DNA from: an uncultured Methylococcaceae bacterium
GTDB taxonomy: Bacteria > Pseudomonadota > Gammaproteobacteria > Methylococcales > Methylomonadaceae
DNA length: 64,000 bases
Reading direction: 5' to 3'
NCBI GenBank assembly: GCA_903859415.1
Contig: CAIOMN010000088.1
Span: 1 to 64,000 of the forward strand
Shown here: positions 17,889-28,630 of the stretch, piece by piece
How the letters are laid out: each line of letters starts with the position of its first letter
Numbering within the stretch: the stretch's first letter is position 1
Position numbers and translations under genes: made by a program
Notes under the pieces: model-generated
Databases searched by the model: none
Told to the model about the DNA's origin: nothing
Seen by the model: only the letters and a program-made list of their open reading frames with translations

Positions 17889-18614
17889 ATGGATAATCGT
17901 ACCTTTACTAATCGTATCGTTGTTCTTGATACTGAAACCACGGGTTTAAGTCCACAAGACGGCCATCGGATTATTGAAATCGGTTGTGTAGAAATGATTA
18001 AACGCCGTTTAACCGGCAAACGTTTTCATGTCTACATTAATCCTAATAGGTCAATTGATGAGGGTGCGATTGCGGTTCATGGTATTACTAATGAGTTTTT
18101 AAAAGATAAACCTGTCTTTGAGGATATTGTTGAAGAGTTTCTAGACTTTATTAAAGACACAGAGTTAGTGATTCATAATGCCCCATTTGATATTGGTTTT
18201 TTAAATTACGAACTGTCTTTACTTAAACAGAAAGGCGGTGCTATAAAAGACTATAGTGCCGTATTTGATACACTAGCCTATGCCAGAAAGAAACATCCGG
18301 GGCAACGCAACAGTCTGGATGCTCTTTGTAAGCGTTATGGTATAGATAATAGTCACCGTGATTTACATGGTGCCTTACTGGATTCTGAAATTCTCTCTGA
18401 TGTCTTTCTATCAATGACGGGAGGGCAGTCCTCGTTATTAGATGATTTGCATTCTGACATGGATTCAGCCAATACTAACAAGGTTGCTAAACAACTGAAT
18501 CCAGATCGCCCTGCCTTAAAAGTTATTCACTGTACAGATGAAGAGTTATTAGCCCATCAAACCCGTTTGATTGAACTTGAAAAAGCGGGCGGTATCTGTA
18601 TGTGGCTGCAATAA
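17889..18614 (+). CDS. dnaQ: DNA polymerase III epsilon subunit
   Basis: The 3'-5' proofreading exonuclease, 241 residues, of the DEDDh class. Exo I is LDTETTGL near 13-20, Exo II includes NAPFDIGFLN near 97-106, and Exo III is HRDLHGALLDSEIL near 156-169. The C-terminal part that contacts the polymerase alpha subunit is present. In E. coli dnaQ is next to rnhA; here rnhA lies some 9 kb away on the other strand. A strong hairpin terminator follows immediately. Confidence 0.95.
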   Translation: MDNRTFTNRIVVLDTETTGLSPQDGHRIIEIGCVEMIKRRLTGKRFHVYINPNRSIDEGAIAVHGITNEFLKDKPVFEDIVEEFLDFIKDTELVIHNAPFDIGFLNYELSLLKQKGGAIKDYSAVFDTLAYARKKHPGQRNSLDALCKRYGIDNSHRDLHGALLDSEILSDVFLSMTGGQSSLLDDLHSDMDSANTNKVAKQLNPDRPALKVIHCTDEELLAHQTRLIELEKAGGICMWLQ

Positions 18615-18645
18615 AAAAGGGTTAGTTTTTTAAACTAACCCTTTT
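18615..18645. terminator. bidirectional terminator between dnaQ and deaD
   Basis: A perfect 14-bp stem (AAAAGGGTTAGTTT with its complement) and a TTT loop. It starts right after the dnaQ stop and ends before the convergent deaD stop. The A-run and T-run on the two sides make it suitable in both directions. Confidence 0.9.
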
Positions 18646-18681
18646 GTTTACCTGTAGTGTCTAGCTGTAGCTAGTACTGAC

Positions 18682-20490
18682 TTACTCTTCTTTTGGTTTT
18701 GCACGACGAGAAGTAGAGCTAATCCTTTTTTTACTCTTATCCACACGCTTAACAGTATCATCTGTTGCAGCTCTTCTACTGTTTTCATCCAGCTTTGATA
18801 TATTAAGCTGCTGCCCAGCGACTCTAATCTTCTTTAATTCTTCAATTAATTCTTTGGGCATGCCGGCAGGTAACTCAACGGTACTGTAATTTTCTTCAAT
18901 TCTTATACGGGCAATATGATCACCATCAATGCCGGTCTCATTAGCAATGGCTCCAACGATATTCCCTGGTTTTACACCATGTGTATGACCCACTTCGATA
19001 CGGAAAGTTTCCATTTCGATATTGGCTCCAGTGCCAAAGGTACGCTTAGGTTTGCGTTCTCTATCTGGGCGATCTTCTCTTCCTGCACGATCTTCTCTTC
19101 TAGGACGATCATCTCTGTCTCTTTGCGGTCTATCTTCTCTACTATCGAAGACTTTCTTAGGTAGATTTTGCAATAATAATGGCGTATCACCCTGAACCAA
19201 TTTTGCCAAAGCAGAAGCAATTTCTAATGCTGATACGTTATGCTCCTGTTGGTACTGCTCTATCAACTGGGTAAAAAAACTTAACTCTTGTACCGCTAAG
19301 GTATCGGTAATATTTTGTTTAAAGCGTGAAATACGTTTGTTATTGATCACTTCAGTTGAAGGCAAGCCCATCTCTTCAACTTTTTGTTTGGTGGCCTTTT
19401 CAATATTGCCTAACAATTTTCTTTCTCTGGGCGCAATAAACAAAATCGCATCACCCGTACGGCCAGCCCGACCTGTTCTACCAATTCGATGAACATAAGA
19501 CTCGGTATCATAAGGAATGTCATAGTTAACAACGTGGGTAATACGATCAACGTCTAAACCACGAGCGGCAACGTCAGTTGCAATCAAGATATCTAACTTG
19601 CCATTTTTTAAATGTGCAATGGTGCGTTCTCTCAGAGCTTGTGACATATCACCGTTAATAGCCGCTGCTGAATAACCGCGTGCTTCTAACTTTTCTGCTA
19701 ATTCAATGGTAGCGGTTTTTGTACGGACAAAGATAATCATGCCGTCAAATGTTTCTGCTTCAAGGATACGGGTCAATGCATCTAATTTATGAACCCCGCT
19801 GACCATCCAGAAACGTTGACGAATATTTTCCGCTGATGCAGTAGTTACTTTAATCGTGATTTGTTCTGGATCAGTTAAATATTCTTGAGCAATCTTACGA
19901 ATAACCGAAGGCATTGTTGCCGAGAACAAAGCAATTTGAATATCATCCGGGGTTTGTTCTAAAACCCATTCGACATCATCAATAAAGCCCATGCGCAGCA
20001 TTTCATCCGCTTCATCAAGCACTAAGACTTTAAGCGTATCAAGATTCAACGTGCCTTTACGCATGTGATCCATAACTCGGCCAGGAGTACCCACAACGAC
20101 ATGAGCGCCTCTTTTAAGCTGACGTAATTGAGTACTATAGTCTTGACCACCATAAATGGGCAGCACATGAAACCCTTTCATGTGTGCAGCATAACGCTGA
20201 AAAGCTTCTGCTACTTGAATGGCAAGTTCACGTGTTGGCGCTAAAACCAAGACTTGAGGATCTTTTTGCCGAAGATCTATTCTAGAAAGTATAGGTAATG
20301 CGAAAGCAGCTGTTTTACCTGTACCGGTTTGTGCTTGTCCCAAAACATCTTTGCCTTGCAGCATATAGGGAATAACTTGTGCCTGAATTGGCGAAGGTGT
20401 TTCATAACCAACATCGTCCAGTGCTTTTAACACAGGGTCTATCAGTGCTAATTCACGGAAAGTGGGTAATGTAGAAACATCATTGGACAT
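18682..20490 (-). CDS. deaD: DEAD-box RNA helicase DeaD/CsdA
   Basis: An ATP-dependent RNA helicase of 602 residues used in ribosome assembly and cold adaptation. Visible motifs are the Q-motif region, AQTGTGKT (motif I), PTRELA, DEADEML (II), SATMP (III) and HRIGRTGR (VI). Next comes a basic Arg/Asp-rich linker of repeated RxDRPRRED type near 450-480. A DbpA-type RNA-binding domain (TFRIEVG...GIDGDHIARI) and a lysine/arginine-rich tail complete it. It is a single gene, convergent with dnaQ. A TATAAT on the minus strand lies at 20556-20561. Confidence 0.95.
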   Translation of the reverse strand: MSNDVSTLPTFRELALIDPVLKALDDVGYETPSPIQAQVIPYMLQGKDVLGQAQTGTGKTAAFALPILSRIDLRQKDPQVLVLAPTRELAIQVAEAFQRYAAHMKGFHVLPIYGGQDYSTQLRQLKRGAHVVVGTPGRVMDHMRKGTLNLDTLKVLVLDEADEMLRMGFIDDVEWVLEQTPDDIQIALFSATMPSVIRKIAQEYLTDPEQITIKVTTASAENIRQRFWMVSGVHKLDALTRILEAETFDGMIIFVRTKTATIELAEKLEARGYSAAAINGDMSQALRERTIAHLKNGKLDILIATDVAARGLDVDRITHVVNYDIPYDTESYVHRIGRTGRAGRTGDAILFIAPRERKLLGNIEKATKQKVEEMGLPSTEVINNKRISRFKQNITDTLAVQELSFFTQLIEQYQQEHNVSALEIASALAKLVQGDTPLLLQNLPKKVFDSREDRPQRDRDDRPRREDRAGREDRPDRERKPKRTFGTGANIEMETFRIEVGHTHGVKPGNIVGAIANETGIDGDHIARIRIEENYSTVELPAGMPKELIEELKKIRVAGQQLNISKLDENSRRAATDDTVKRVDKSKKRISSTSRRAKPKEE

Positions 20491-20555
20491 GGATTTACCT
20501 GTTTGGAGTATTTGGAATGCGCGTAGAGCGCGGGGAACTATTTGTTTATAAAGCC

Positions 20556-20561
20556 ATTATA
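20556..20561 (-). promoter_or_regulatory. -10 element upstream of deaD
   Basis: A perfect TATAAT on the minus strand, about 65 bp before the deaD start; no convincing -35 is seen. The leader between them contains a short GCGC hairpin. Confidence 0.35.
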
Positions 20562-20731
20562 CCTGATATTATTTAATTTTGCAGTAATTAATGATATCCT
20601 CATTCACTTTGCATCACCATTTTATGGTTCTTCAGACATTGAATTTGGCTACGATGAACACCGTCATGCAAACCTTAGAAAAGTACATTATCACGATTAA
20701 TAGGCAGTACCTTTTTTATCAATTTGCTTGT

Positions 20732-20737
20732 TATAAT
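20732..20737 (+). promoter_or_regulatory. -10 element, likely dapA promoter
   Basis: A perfect TATAAT lies 42 bp before the dapA ATG in the context GTTATAATGAC, the same 11 bases seen before miaB. The -35 region is weak. Confidence 0.45.
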
Positions 20738-20779
20738 GACCCCTGTTTGTAATTGCACCCATTCTGATCGAGAGAGTTC

Positions 20780-21658
20780 ATGATTCAAGGTAGTATCGTA
20801 GCGCTAGTCACACCGATGTTTGAAGACGGTGCTGTAGACAAAGAAAGTCTAAAAGGATTAGTTCAATTCCATATTGATGAAGGCACAGATGCATTAGTCG
20901 CCGTTGGAACAACGGGAGAATCTGCAACTTTAAGTGAAGAGGAACACTGCGACCTGATGGAATCTATTGTTAACTATGCGGCTGGAAAGATCCCTGTTAT
21001 TGCTGGTACAGGTGCAAATTCAACCACTGAAGCCATTAACTTAACCCGTAGAGCGAAAGAACTGGGAGCAGATGCCTGTTTAATTGTAACGCCTTACTAT
21101 AACAAGCCAACTCAGGAAGGTTTGTACTTACACCATAAAGCGATTGCTGAAGCGGTAGATATACCGCAGATTTTGTACAATGTTCCCAGCAGAACTGCGT
21201 GTGATATGCTACCTGTAACTGTGGGACGACTTTCTAAAATACCCAATATTGTTGGTGTGAAAGAGGCTACCGGTGACTTGTCAAGAGTTAATAAAATACG
21301 TGAATTAGCCGGTGATGATTTTGCAATTTATACAGGTGATGATGCAACCAGTCTTGAGTTCTGTCTTTTGGGCGGTAATGGTACTATCACAGTAACCGGT
21401 AATGTTGCTCCGCGCCTTGTTCACGATATGATTTTAGCGGCTATGGCAGGTGATAAAAAGACTGCTCTGGCAATCAATAGTAAACTCACTGACTTACATG
21501 AATATTTATTTATTCAATCAAACCCTATCCCTGTTAAATGGGCTGTTGCTGAAATGGGCTTAATGAAACGTGGCATTCGCTTACCTTTAACCTGGTTATC
21601 TGAAGAATGTTTTACAGCAGTTCACGATGCAATGCGCAAGGCTGAAGTTATAAAATGA
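20780..21658 (+). CDS. dapA: 4-hydroxy-tetrahydrodipicolinate synthase DapA
   Basis: The first enzyme of the lysine/diaminopimelate branch, condensing pyruvate with aspartate semialdehyde; 292 residues, TIM barrel. Signatures are GTTGESATL near 43-51, YNVPSRT near 133-139, and the Schiff-base lysine in GVKEATG near 160-166. A GAGAGA ribosome site precedes the ATG. It overlaps bamC by 4 bp, the usual dapA-bamC pairing in gammaproteobacteria. Confidence 0.97.
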   Translation: MIQGSIVALVTPMFEDGAVDKESLKGLVQFHIDEGTDALVAVGTTGESATLSEEEHCDLMESIVNYAAGKIPVIAGTGANSTTEAINLTRRAKELGADACLIVTPYYNKPTQEGLYLHHKAIAEAVDIPQILYNVPSRTACDMLPVTVGRLSKIPNIVGVKEATGDLSRVNKIRELAGDDFAIYTGDDATSLEFCLLGGNGTITVTGNVAPRLVHDMILAAMAGDKKTALAINSKLTDLHEYLFIQSNPIPVKWAVAEMGLMKRGIRLPLTWLSEECFTAVHDAMRKAEVIK

Positions 21659-22428
21659 CATTAAACATACGCAGTATTTTTATGGCAGCATTGGTGCTGC
21701 TTAATGTATCCGGTTGCACCTATATAAAAAGCCTATTTCCTGACAAAGAAAAGGACTATCAGTATACGACTGAGATTCCACCGCTTATCATTCCTGAAGA
21801 CTTAAAGAAAAGCCAAATCCCTAGCTTGACTTCTTCAAAACCTGCTTCTGCAACTGCGATGTCAGATCTTCCTGTCGAAGAATCGAGTTACGTCAGCACA
21901 AAGCCAGAAGCACAGGCCAAAGCTATTCTACCCCCTAAATCCGCTGTTGAGTCTGAAAGCACACCTGAATCCGTAGCTATTTCACCAGAAAACCTGGCCG
22001 ACAATATTGATACGCCGATTACTGTCGAGCCTATCAAGATTAATGACAAAAATGCTATACGTCTCAATGCTCCAGCAACAAAATCCTGGCGCCTGATTAA
22101 TAAAGCTTTAAGTCGGAATGCGATTGAAGTCATCGATCGTAACTTGGAAACAAAAATCTTCACTGTCCGCTATAAGGCCGAAGCTGAACCTACAGAAAAA
22201 GACACTTCATATTGGCATGACATAACATCGACACTTGATGAAATTAAATCTGTATTGGGCACCCTTAAGGAAACTGAACACGTCTATCTAATCAAGCTTG
22301 ATGAAAGCAATCAACAAACAGTTGTTAGCGTGCTAGATGAAAATAAAAACCTTATCTCGGATCCTGACAGTGTTAAGTTGTTGAGTGTTCTAGAGAATAC
22401 GCTTAAAAAAGAACAGACCGTTAAATAA
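21655..22428 (+). CDS. bamC: outer membrane assembly lipoprotein BamC
   Basis: A lipoprotein of the BAM outer-membrane protein insertion complex, 257 residues. A lipobox VSGC lies near residue 21. It is followed by the conserved unstructured segment with YQYTTEIPPLIIPEDL that contacts BamD. A Ser/Pro/Glu-rich linker and a helix-grip domain (SWRLINKALSRN...) follow. It overlaps dapA. The C-terminal domain seems shorter than in E. coli (344 residues), as in many non-enteric versions. Confidence 0.88.
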   Translation: MTLNIRSIFMAALVLLNVSGCTYIKSLFPDKEKDYQYTTEIPPLIIPEDLKKSQIPSLTSSKPASATAMSDLPVEESSYVSTKPEAQAKAILPPKSAVESESTPESVAISPENLADNIDTPITVEPIKINDKNAIRLNAPATKSWRLINKALSRNAIEVIDRNLETKIFTVRYKAEAEPTEKDTSYWHDITSTLDEIKSVLGTLKETEHVYLIKLDESNQQTVVSVLDENKNLISDPDSVKLLSVLENTLKKEQTVK

Positions 22429-22533
22429 CCTATCTTAATTTATATTGAGTTGATACAGCGTAACCCGATTAATATAACCACTTATATTTTTTGGTGATGC
22501 TGCTCTAACCTAATTCAACAACACGTTATTCTC

Positions 22534-25500
22534 ATGTTAAAAATCTCTGGTACATTTGCTTTATCTGACTTCCGCATAAAAAAGCTACTCGCTGAACTAA
22601 GTGCAATAGAGCCAAACACAGTCGCTGTTTCTGCGAAGTTTATTCACTTTGTCGATATTGAACATAATTTTAACGATCAGCATGGATCAATATTAGAGCA
22701 ATTATTAACTGATGGCAATAAGCGCACTTCTGATCAAAATATAGAGAGCAGATGCGTTGAAATCCTCTTGGTTGTTCCTAGAGCTGGCACGATTTCACCT
22801 TGGTCAAGCAAAGCGACAGAAATCGCCCAGCGGTGTGGACTATCTTCTGTCAAACGTATCGAGCGAGGCATTGAATACACACTAACCTTCACAACAACAG
22901 TAAGCCCTGCTGTTAAGGTTAAACTATCTACAATGTTACATGACCGAATGACCCAGTCAGTTATACTTGATGCGACTGAACCCGAATTATTTATTCAACA
23001 CACACCAAAACCTTTAGTTAGTGTCAAAATTATTGAAGAAGGACGCCCTGCGTTGGTTGCCGCCAATAGCGAACTCGGCATGGCTTTATCAGACGATGAA
23101 ATTGATTATTTAACCACCAGCTTTACTCAATTGGGCAGAAACCCAACCGATGTTGAGTTAATGATGTTTGCTCAAGCGAACTCAGAACATTGCCGCCATA
23201 AGATCTTTAATGCGGATTGGACCATTGATGGCGTTGAACAAGCGCAATCTTTATTCAGCATGATTCGTAATACCGCCACCCAAAGCCCTGAAGGCATTTT
23301 ATCGGCGTATCACGACAATGCCTCTGTTGCTGTAGGGTCTGAAGCACAAGTCTTTATTCGTAATGCCATCACTGGCGAATATAGCTATGTACAAGAAGAC
23401 GCACACTTCTTGATGAAAGTCGAAACACACAATCATCCTACCGCTATCTCACCGTTTCCTGGCGCAGCAACCGGTTCGGGTGGTGAAATCAGAGATGAGG
23501 GCGCCACAGGACGCGGTTCTTCAACTAAAGCAGGCTTAACAGGCTTTTCTGTCTCACATTTAAAAATCCCTGAGTTTATTCAACCTTGGGAACAAGACAA
23601 TGGCAAACCCGAGCGCATTGCCTCTGCCTTAGACATCATGCTGCAAGGTCCTATAGGCGGTGCAGCTTTTAATAATGAATTTGGCAGACCTAACTTAGCG
23701 GGCTATTTCCGTAGTTTTGAGCAACCTGCGCCCGGCAATGCGACTAATGAATTTAAAGGCTATCATAAGCCTATTATGATTGCTGGCGGCATGGGTAATA
23801 TTCGCCCCATGCTGATTGACAAACACCCTATTCCTGCTGGCTCCTTGATTATTATCTTAGGTGGACCTGCCATGCTAATTGGCTTAGGCGGGGGCGCTGC
23901 TTCATCACAAGCCTCTGGCTCTAGCTCTGAAGATCTTGATTTTGCCTCAGTACAACGTGAAAATCCAGAAATGGAACGTCGTTGCCAAGAAGTCATTAAC
24001 CACTGTAACTCACTAGGCGACAATACTCCGATTATCTCAATCCATGATATTGGTGCCGGTGGTTTATCAAACGCAGTTCCTGAAATTATTCATGATTGCG
24101 ATCGCGGCGGCCGCTTTGAATTGCGCAATGTTAATATTGCAGATAAAGGCATGTCGCCCATGCAAATCTGGTGTAATGAAGCCCAAGAACGCTATGTAAT
24201 TGCGATCAAACCAGAATCATTAGACCTTTTTGCGTCTTTCTGTGAACGCGAACATTGTTTATATGCCGTCATCGGTGAAGCGACCGAAGCAGAGCATTTA
24301 ACGCTCAACGATAACTTGTTAGAGTCTCAACCCGTTGATATCCCGATGTCGGTTTTATTTGGCAAGCCGCCTAAAATGCATCGCCAAGCTCAACATCAAG
24401 TGCCTGATACAAAAAAACTAGACTTTGCGGGCGTTGATCTTCAAGAAGCAGTTAAGCGAGTACTCTCTTTTCCAGCGGTAGCTGACAAAAGCTTTCTAAT
24501 TCATATTGGCGATCGCTCTGTCACCGGCTTGGTTGCTCGTGATCAAATGGTAGGCCCTTGGCAAGTTCCTGTGGCTGACGTGGCAGTCACCGCGTCAGGG
24601 TTTTATGCGCTGACGGGCGAAGCAATGGCTATGGGTGAACGTACCCCACTTGCTGTCATTAACGCGGCCGCATCAGGTCGTATGGCAATAGGTGAAGCGG
24701 TTACTAATATTGCAGCGGCCAGTATAGACTCACTGGGTAAACTTAAGATTTCTGCTAACTGGATGGCGGCGGCGGGTTTTCAAGGTGAAGATGCCGCTCT
24801 TTTTGATACCGTTAAAACAGTCGGCCTAGACTTATGCCCTGCCCTTGGGATTGCAATACCGGTAGGAAAAGACTCTCTATCCATGAAAACAGTCTGGCAA
24901 GATAATGGCATTGAAAAAACCATGTCATCGCCACTCTCATTGATAGTCACTGCCTTTGCCCCCGTTGTTAACGTTGCACAGACGTTGACTCCACAATTAA
25001 AATGGCTAGACGATGAAGAAAGCCTGTTATTGATCATAGACTTGGGGCAAGCTCGCTTGGGCGGTTCTGTCTTAGCTCAAGTTTACAATCAGATCGGGCA
25101 CATTGATGAATGTCCCGATTTAGACAGCCCAGACTTATTAATCGCATTCTTTAAAGCAATCCAATCCTTAAACAGTCAACAAAAGATTCTAAGCTATCAT
25201 GACCGTTCAGACGGCGGTGTTTTAGCAACCTTGGCTGAAATGATGTTTGCTAGTCGCTTAGGTGTTAACTTAACACTAGACACATTGGGCAATGATGAAT
25301 TATCAGCTTTATTCAATGAAGAACTAGGGGCCGTCATACAAATTCGCGCCACTGATTATGACGCCGTCATAACTGAACTGAACGCACTTGGCTTAGGTCA
25401 TCATAATCATTTAATCGGCTCAGTCACAAAAGCACAAAAACTAAGCATTACCTCTAAAGAAACGCTCATTTATTCTGCAAGTCGAGCCGAGTTACAAAGC

Positions 25501-26430
25501 ATCTGGTCTGAAGTCAGCTATAGAATGCAAGCTTTACGGGATAACCCTGACTGTGCAAAGCAACAATTTGAGCGCATTACCGAGGATAATGATCCAGGAT
25601 TATCTGCCTCATTAACATATGATATTAATGAAGACATCACGCTACCTTATGCGGATATTCGCCCTAGAGTGGCAATCTTACGCGAACAGGGCGTTAATGG
25701 TCATGTAGAAATGGCCGCTGCTTTTGATCGCGCAGGCTTCACGAGTATCGACGTACACATGACGGATATTATTCACGGTCGAGTGAGTTTACGTGACTTT
25801 ACCGGCTTAGTCGCTTGTGGTGGCTTCTCGTATGGTGACGTATTAGGTGCGGGCGGTGGTTGGGCTAAATCTATTCTGTTTAACACTCGTGCCAGAGAAG
25901 AGTTTAGTGCTTTCTTCCAACGTCCCGATACCTTTGGCTTGGGTGTTTGTAACGGCTGTCAGATGATGTCAGGTTTAAAAGAGATCATTCCAGGCGCCGA
26001 TCATTGGCCACGCTTTATGCGCAACACCTCAGAACAATTTGAGGCCAGAGTCGCCATGGTTGAAGTCAAAAAATCACCCTCGATCTTTTTCACGGGCATG
26101 GAAGGCTCTAAAATGCCAGTCGCCATTGCACATGGCGAAGGTAGAGCCGAGTTCAGTTTTGACCCTCAACAGGCTTTTGATGCAAATGCGGTTGCTTTAG
26201 GTTATATTGACAATTATGGTTCTGCGACCACTGATTTTCCTGCAAATCCAAATGGCTCACCATTTGGAATTACCGGTCTAACGACACTTGATGGACGCTT
26301 CACTATTATGATGCCACATCCTGAGCGTTGCTTTAGATCGGTACAAAACTCATGGTATCCTGATGATTGGAGTGATTATGGTGCGTGGATGAGGATGTTT
26401 AGAAACGCTAAAGTGTGGTCACAAAGTTAA
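22534..26430 (+). CDS. purL: phosphoribosylformylglycinamidine synthase PurL
   Basis: The large single-chain FGAM synthase of purine synthesis, 1298 residues, the normal size in proteobacteria. The order is an N-terminal PurS-like region, two AIR synthase-like halves (with [11 protein letters not shown] near 211 and [16 protein letters not shown] near 294), and a C-terminal glutamine amidotransferase. The nucleophile Cys of the last lies in [11 protein letters not shown] near 1137-1147, and PHPER near the end carries the His. The 105-bp gap after bamC suggests separate transcription. Confidence 0.97.
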   Translation: MLKISGTFALSDFRIKKLLAELSAIEPNTVAVSAKFIHFVDIEHNFNDQHGSILEQLLTDGNKRTSDQNIESRCVEILLVVPRAGTISPWSSKATEIAQRCGLSSVKRIERGIEYTLTFTTTVSPAVKVKLSTMLHDRMTQSVILDATEPELFIQHTPKPLVSVKIIEEGRPALVAANSELGMALSDDEIDYLTTSFTQLGRNPTDVELMMFAQANSEHCRHKIFNADWTIDGVEQAQSLFSMIRNTATQSPEGILSAYHDNASVAVGSEAQVFIRNAITGEYSYVQEDAHFLMKVETHNHPTAISPFPGAATGSGGEIRDEGATGRGSSTKAGLTGFSVSHLKIPEFIQPWEQDNGKPERIASALDIMLQGPIGGAAFNNEFGRPNLAGYFRSFEQPAPGNATNEFKGYHKPIMIAGGMGNIRPMLIDKHPIPAGSLIIILGGPAMLIGLGGGAASSQASGSSSEDLDFASVQRENPEMERRCQEVINHCNSLGDNTPIISIHDIGAGGLSNAVPEIIHDCDRGGRFELRNVNIADKGMSPMQIWCNEAQERYVIAIKPESLDLFASFCEREHCLYAVIGEATEAEHLTLNDNLLESQPVDIPMSVLFGKPPKMHRQAQHQVPDTKKLDFAGVDLQEAVKRVLSFPAVADKSFLIHIGDRSVTGLVARDQMVGPWQVPVADVAVTASGFYALTGEAMAMGERTPLAVINAAASGRMAIGEAVTNIAAASIDSLGKLKISANWMAAAGFQGEDAALFDTVKTVGLDLCPALGIAIPVGKDSLSMKTVWQDNGIEKTMSSPLSLIVTAFAPVVNVAQTLTPQLKWLDDEESLLLIIDLGQARLGGSVLAQVYNQIGHIDECPDLDSPDLLIAFFKAIQSLNSQQKILSYHDRSDGGVLATLAEMMFASRLGVNLTLDTLGNDELSALFNEELGAVIQIRATDYDAVITELNALGLGHHNHLIGSVTKAQKLSITSKETLIYSASRAELQSIWSEVSYRMQALRDNPDCAKQQFERITEDNDPGLSASLTYDINEDITLPYADIRPRVAILREQGVNGHVEMAAAFDRAGFTSIDVHMTDIIHGRVSLRDFTGLVACGGFSYGDVLGAGGGWAKSILFNTRAREEFSAFFQRPDTFGLGVCNGCQMMSGLKEIIPGADHWPRFMRNTSEQFEARVAMVEVKKSPSIFFTGMEGSKMPVAIAHGEGRAEFSFDPQQAFDANAVALGYIDNYGSATTDFPANPNGSPFGITGLTTLDGRFTIMMPHPERCFRSVQNSWYPDDWSDYGAWMRMFRNAKVWSQS

Positions 26431-26494
26431 AAATGAATATAATTTGATAAATAATTTAATCTTGCTACTTTCAAAATCAACGACCGGATGACGA

Positions 26495-26944
26495 ATGATT
26501 TTAAATAGACGTACCTATATTTTCAGATCTCTTGTAATTCTTGTCATTATTACAACAATTACTATTCCAGATATTCTAATGGAATTAGCGACTGAACTAA
26601 TCCATTTAATTCTTGAGGTGCTGGGTGAAGTTGCTCATATCGGTTTTGAATGGATTGAGTCTATGCTTGACCACTTGATCGAACATGAATTACATACTGA
26701 ACTTCACGAGACACAAACAATTGTTTTCTACATAATTGTTAGTATCTTAGCAGGACCACTCTATTTATTGGCTCGGCAAGTACCGCGATTTTATTTATTC
26801 TTAAAAGATAAGATACAAGTTTCCTGGGCCTTTAACAAAGCCGAATTGGCTCTCTACTGGCATAGCTTATCTCTCAATGAAAGAATAAAACTGGGCTTAA
26901 TCGCTTTAAGCGGCCTTTATGTTGCTTCCTTTTTCATTATGTAA
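26495..26944 (+). CDS. hypothetical three-helix membrane protein
   Basis: An unrecognised 149-residue protein. Hydrophobic segments at about 11-30, 76-93 and 131-148 suggest three transmembrane helices. Between the first two is an amphipathic region rich in His and Glu (about 45-72: repeated EH, HE and LHTELHET). A metal-binding or oligomeric role is possible but not shown. It sits between purL (64 bp) and yajD (28 bp) on the same strand and could be read with yajD. Confidence 0.7.
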   Translation: MILNRRTYIFRSLVILVIITTITIPDILMELATELIHLILEVLGEVAHIGFEWIESMLDHLIEHELHTELHETQTIVFYIIVSILAGPLYLLARQVPRFYLFLKDKIQVSWAFNKAELALYWHSLSLNERIKLGLIALSGLYVASFFIM

Positions 26945-26972
26945 CTAAACTATTATTTGAATCGTTTATATT

Positions 26973-27359
26973 ATGACCCTAAGAAAGACTGTACCCAATA
27001 AAGAAAAGCTAAACCAGATTGTTACTGAAGCCAGACGCAATCAAGAGCTTAGAGAGCAATCTTATCGTGGCCAAGCGCTTAAGCTCTATCCTTGGATATG
27101 TGGCCGTTGTGCACGTGAATTCACTCACACCAATCTGACGGAACTGACTGTGCATCATAAAAACCATAACCACGATGACAACCCTTCTGATGGAAGTAAC
27201 TGGGAATTACTTTGCCTTTATTGCCATGATAATGAACATTCCCGGTATGAAGAGACAAGATTTAGCAGCAACACTCAATCAACTAAAACGATCACTAATA
27301 ATGTTGCTACCCACAATCCTTTTGCAGACCTAAAGAGCTTATTGGGTAATAAAAAATAA
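26973..27359 (+). CDS. yajD: YajD family HNH nuclease
   Basis: A 128-residue HNH-type protein of the YajD family. Zinc cysteines are in CGRCAREF near 45-52 and CLYCHDNEH near 86-94. The central HNH core is LTVHHKNHNHDDNP...NWELLC. The 3' part (about 95-128) is low-complexity and ends in KSLLGNKK. The biological role of YajD is not established. It lies 28 bp after the three-helix membrane protein gene. Confidence 0.88.
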   Translation: MTLRKTVPNKEKLNQIVTEARRNQELREQSYRGQALKLYPWICGRCAREFTHTNLTELTVHHKNHNHDDNPSDGSNWELLCLYCHDNEHSRYEETRFSSNTQSTKTITNNVATHNPFADLKSLLGNKK

Positions 27360-27383
27360 CATCCAAAACTGGCATTCGTTGGG

Positions 27384-27821
27384 CTAAATTAATGAGTCAA
27401 TACCCAAATTAGCTAAAGCATCGGCTTTTTCATTGCCAGTGTTACCCGAATGCCCTTTTACCCATTTCCACTCTATCCTATGTTTTTCTATAGCTATTTC
27501 TAAGCGACGCCACAGATCTTCATTTTTTACCGGTGTTTTAGCCGCAGTCTTCCAATCTCTTTTCTTCCAGTTAGGCAACCAATCGGTAATACCTTTCAGG
27601 ACATAACTTGAGTCACTGTTGAGTTGTACAGAACAGGGTTTTGTTAGAGCCTCCAAAGCTTGTATCGCCGCCATTAACTCCATACGGTTATTGGTCGTCA
27701 GCTTTTCTCCCCCATACATTTCTTTATGTATACCGTTATAACTGAGTATTACACCCCATCCACCAGGACCAGGATTTCCGCGACAAGCGCCGTCGGTATG
27801 AATCACTACTACATTAATCAT
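27384..27821 (-). CDS. rnhA: ribonuclease HI
   Basis: A 145-residue RNase H cutting RNA in RNA-DNA hybrids. The catalytic acids are in [11 protein letters not shown] (Asp near 9), NRMELMAAI (Glu near 47), NSDSSYV (Asp near 69) and the C-terminal EKADALAN (Asp near 133), so the DEDD set is complete. It overlaps the upstream methyltransferase gene by 8 bp. The order mltD / methyltransferase-rnhA matches the E. coli mltD-gloB-yafS-rnhA region, without gloB. Confidence 0.96.
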   Translation of the reverse strand: MINVVVIHTDGACRGNPGPGGWGVILSYNGIHKEMYGGEKLTTNNRMELMAAIQALEALTKPCSVQLNSDSSYVLKGITDWLPNWKKRDWKTAAKTPVKNEDLWRRLEIAIEKHRIEWKWVKGHSGNTGNEKADALANLGIDSLI

Positions 27822-28530
27822 GTTTTTCTATTTGGGCGACAGAATTTAATGAATTAACTAATGTTAATCTAGAATTTGCATTTTTGACTGGCGTCAATGG
27901 AATGATATTATAACGGCGTTTTATCGCCTTAATAGCATAAGCGGTAAAGAAATAAGAGTAACCTTCATTGATAAATTTGCCTTGTTTAGACGTGACCGTA
28001 TCTAAATTAAACTTTGAAGATAAAGTCACTTCAAAATTTAGTAATTTTAGCCAATCCATAATTCTTGACCGAAAAATAAAATGCCCACGCCAAGAATCCG
28101 ACATTTTCTTATCCCATAAAAATTGATACCTTACCCAAAAACTTAGAGGATTAAAGTTTAATACAACCAAGACACCTTCTGGTTTTAATATCCGCTCAAT
28201 TTCCCTCATTGTTTGAAATCTATGGGTATCAAACTCTAATAAATGCGGTACGATCACCATATCCATACTGTTGGTTTGTATTGGCAAACAATAGGCTTTA
28301 GCTCTTATTTTTCTAGCGCTTTCACAACCGAAACCTTTGGTATCAAGTATCGTATAATTCTTGTATAAGGTGCAATCGATAAAATCACTTTCCCAGCCTA
28401 AACCACCGAGTTGCAATATATTTTGTCGACAACTCACGGTAATGGATTTTTTTAAATAATCCGCCTCTAGCTCTTTTAATAGTTTACCTCTAGGTGTTTG
28501 ATACCAAGCAAACAAAAAATTACGTTTCAT
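27814..28530 (-). CDS. YafS-like SAM-dependent methyltransferase
   Basis: A class I methyltransferase of about 238 residues. Its N-terminal [10 protein letters not shown] block resembles YafS. A degraded-looking SAM loop ([12 protein letters not shown]), a [11 protein letters not shown] segment and [14 protein letters not shown] follow, typical of the Methyltransf_11 family. The substrate is unknown. I prefer the ATG at 28530 over a GTG at 28539 because homologues begin at the aromatic WYQTP region. It is divergent from mltD, as in E. coli. Confidence 0.82.
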   Translation of the reverse strand: MKRNFLFAWYQTPRGKLLKELEADYLKKSITVSCRQNILQLGGLGWESDFIDCTLYKNYTILDTKGFGCESARKIRAKAYCLPIQTNSMDMVIVPHLLEFDTHRFQTMREIERILKPEGVLVVLNFNPLSFWVRYQFLWDKKMSDSWRGHFIFRSRIMDWLKLLNFEVTLSSKFNLDTVTSKQGKFINEGYSYFFTAYAIKAIKRRYNIIPLTPVKNANSRLTLVNSLNSVAQIEKHD

Positions 28531-28630
28531 TAAACTCACTCACTATAATGTTGATTACGCTAATGATCTTTACTAAAAAAAATGGTATCATTAAACTAAT
28601 AGAAAGAAACCATATACTTAGGCTTAAAAA

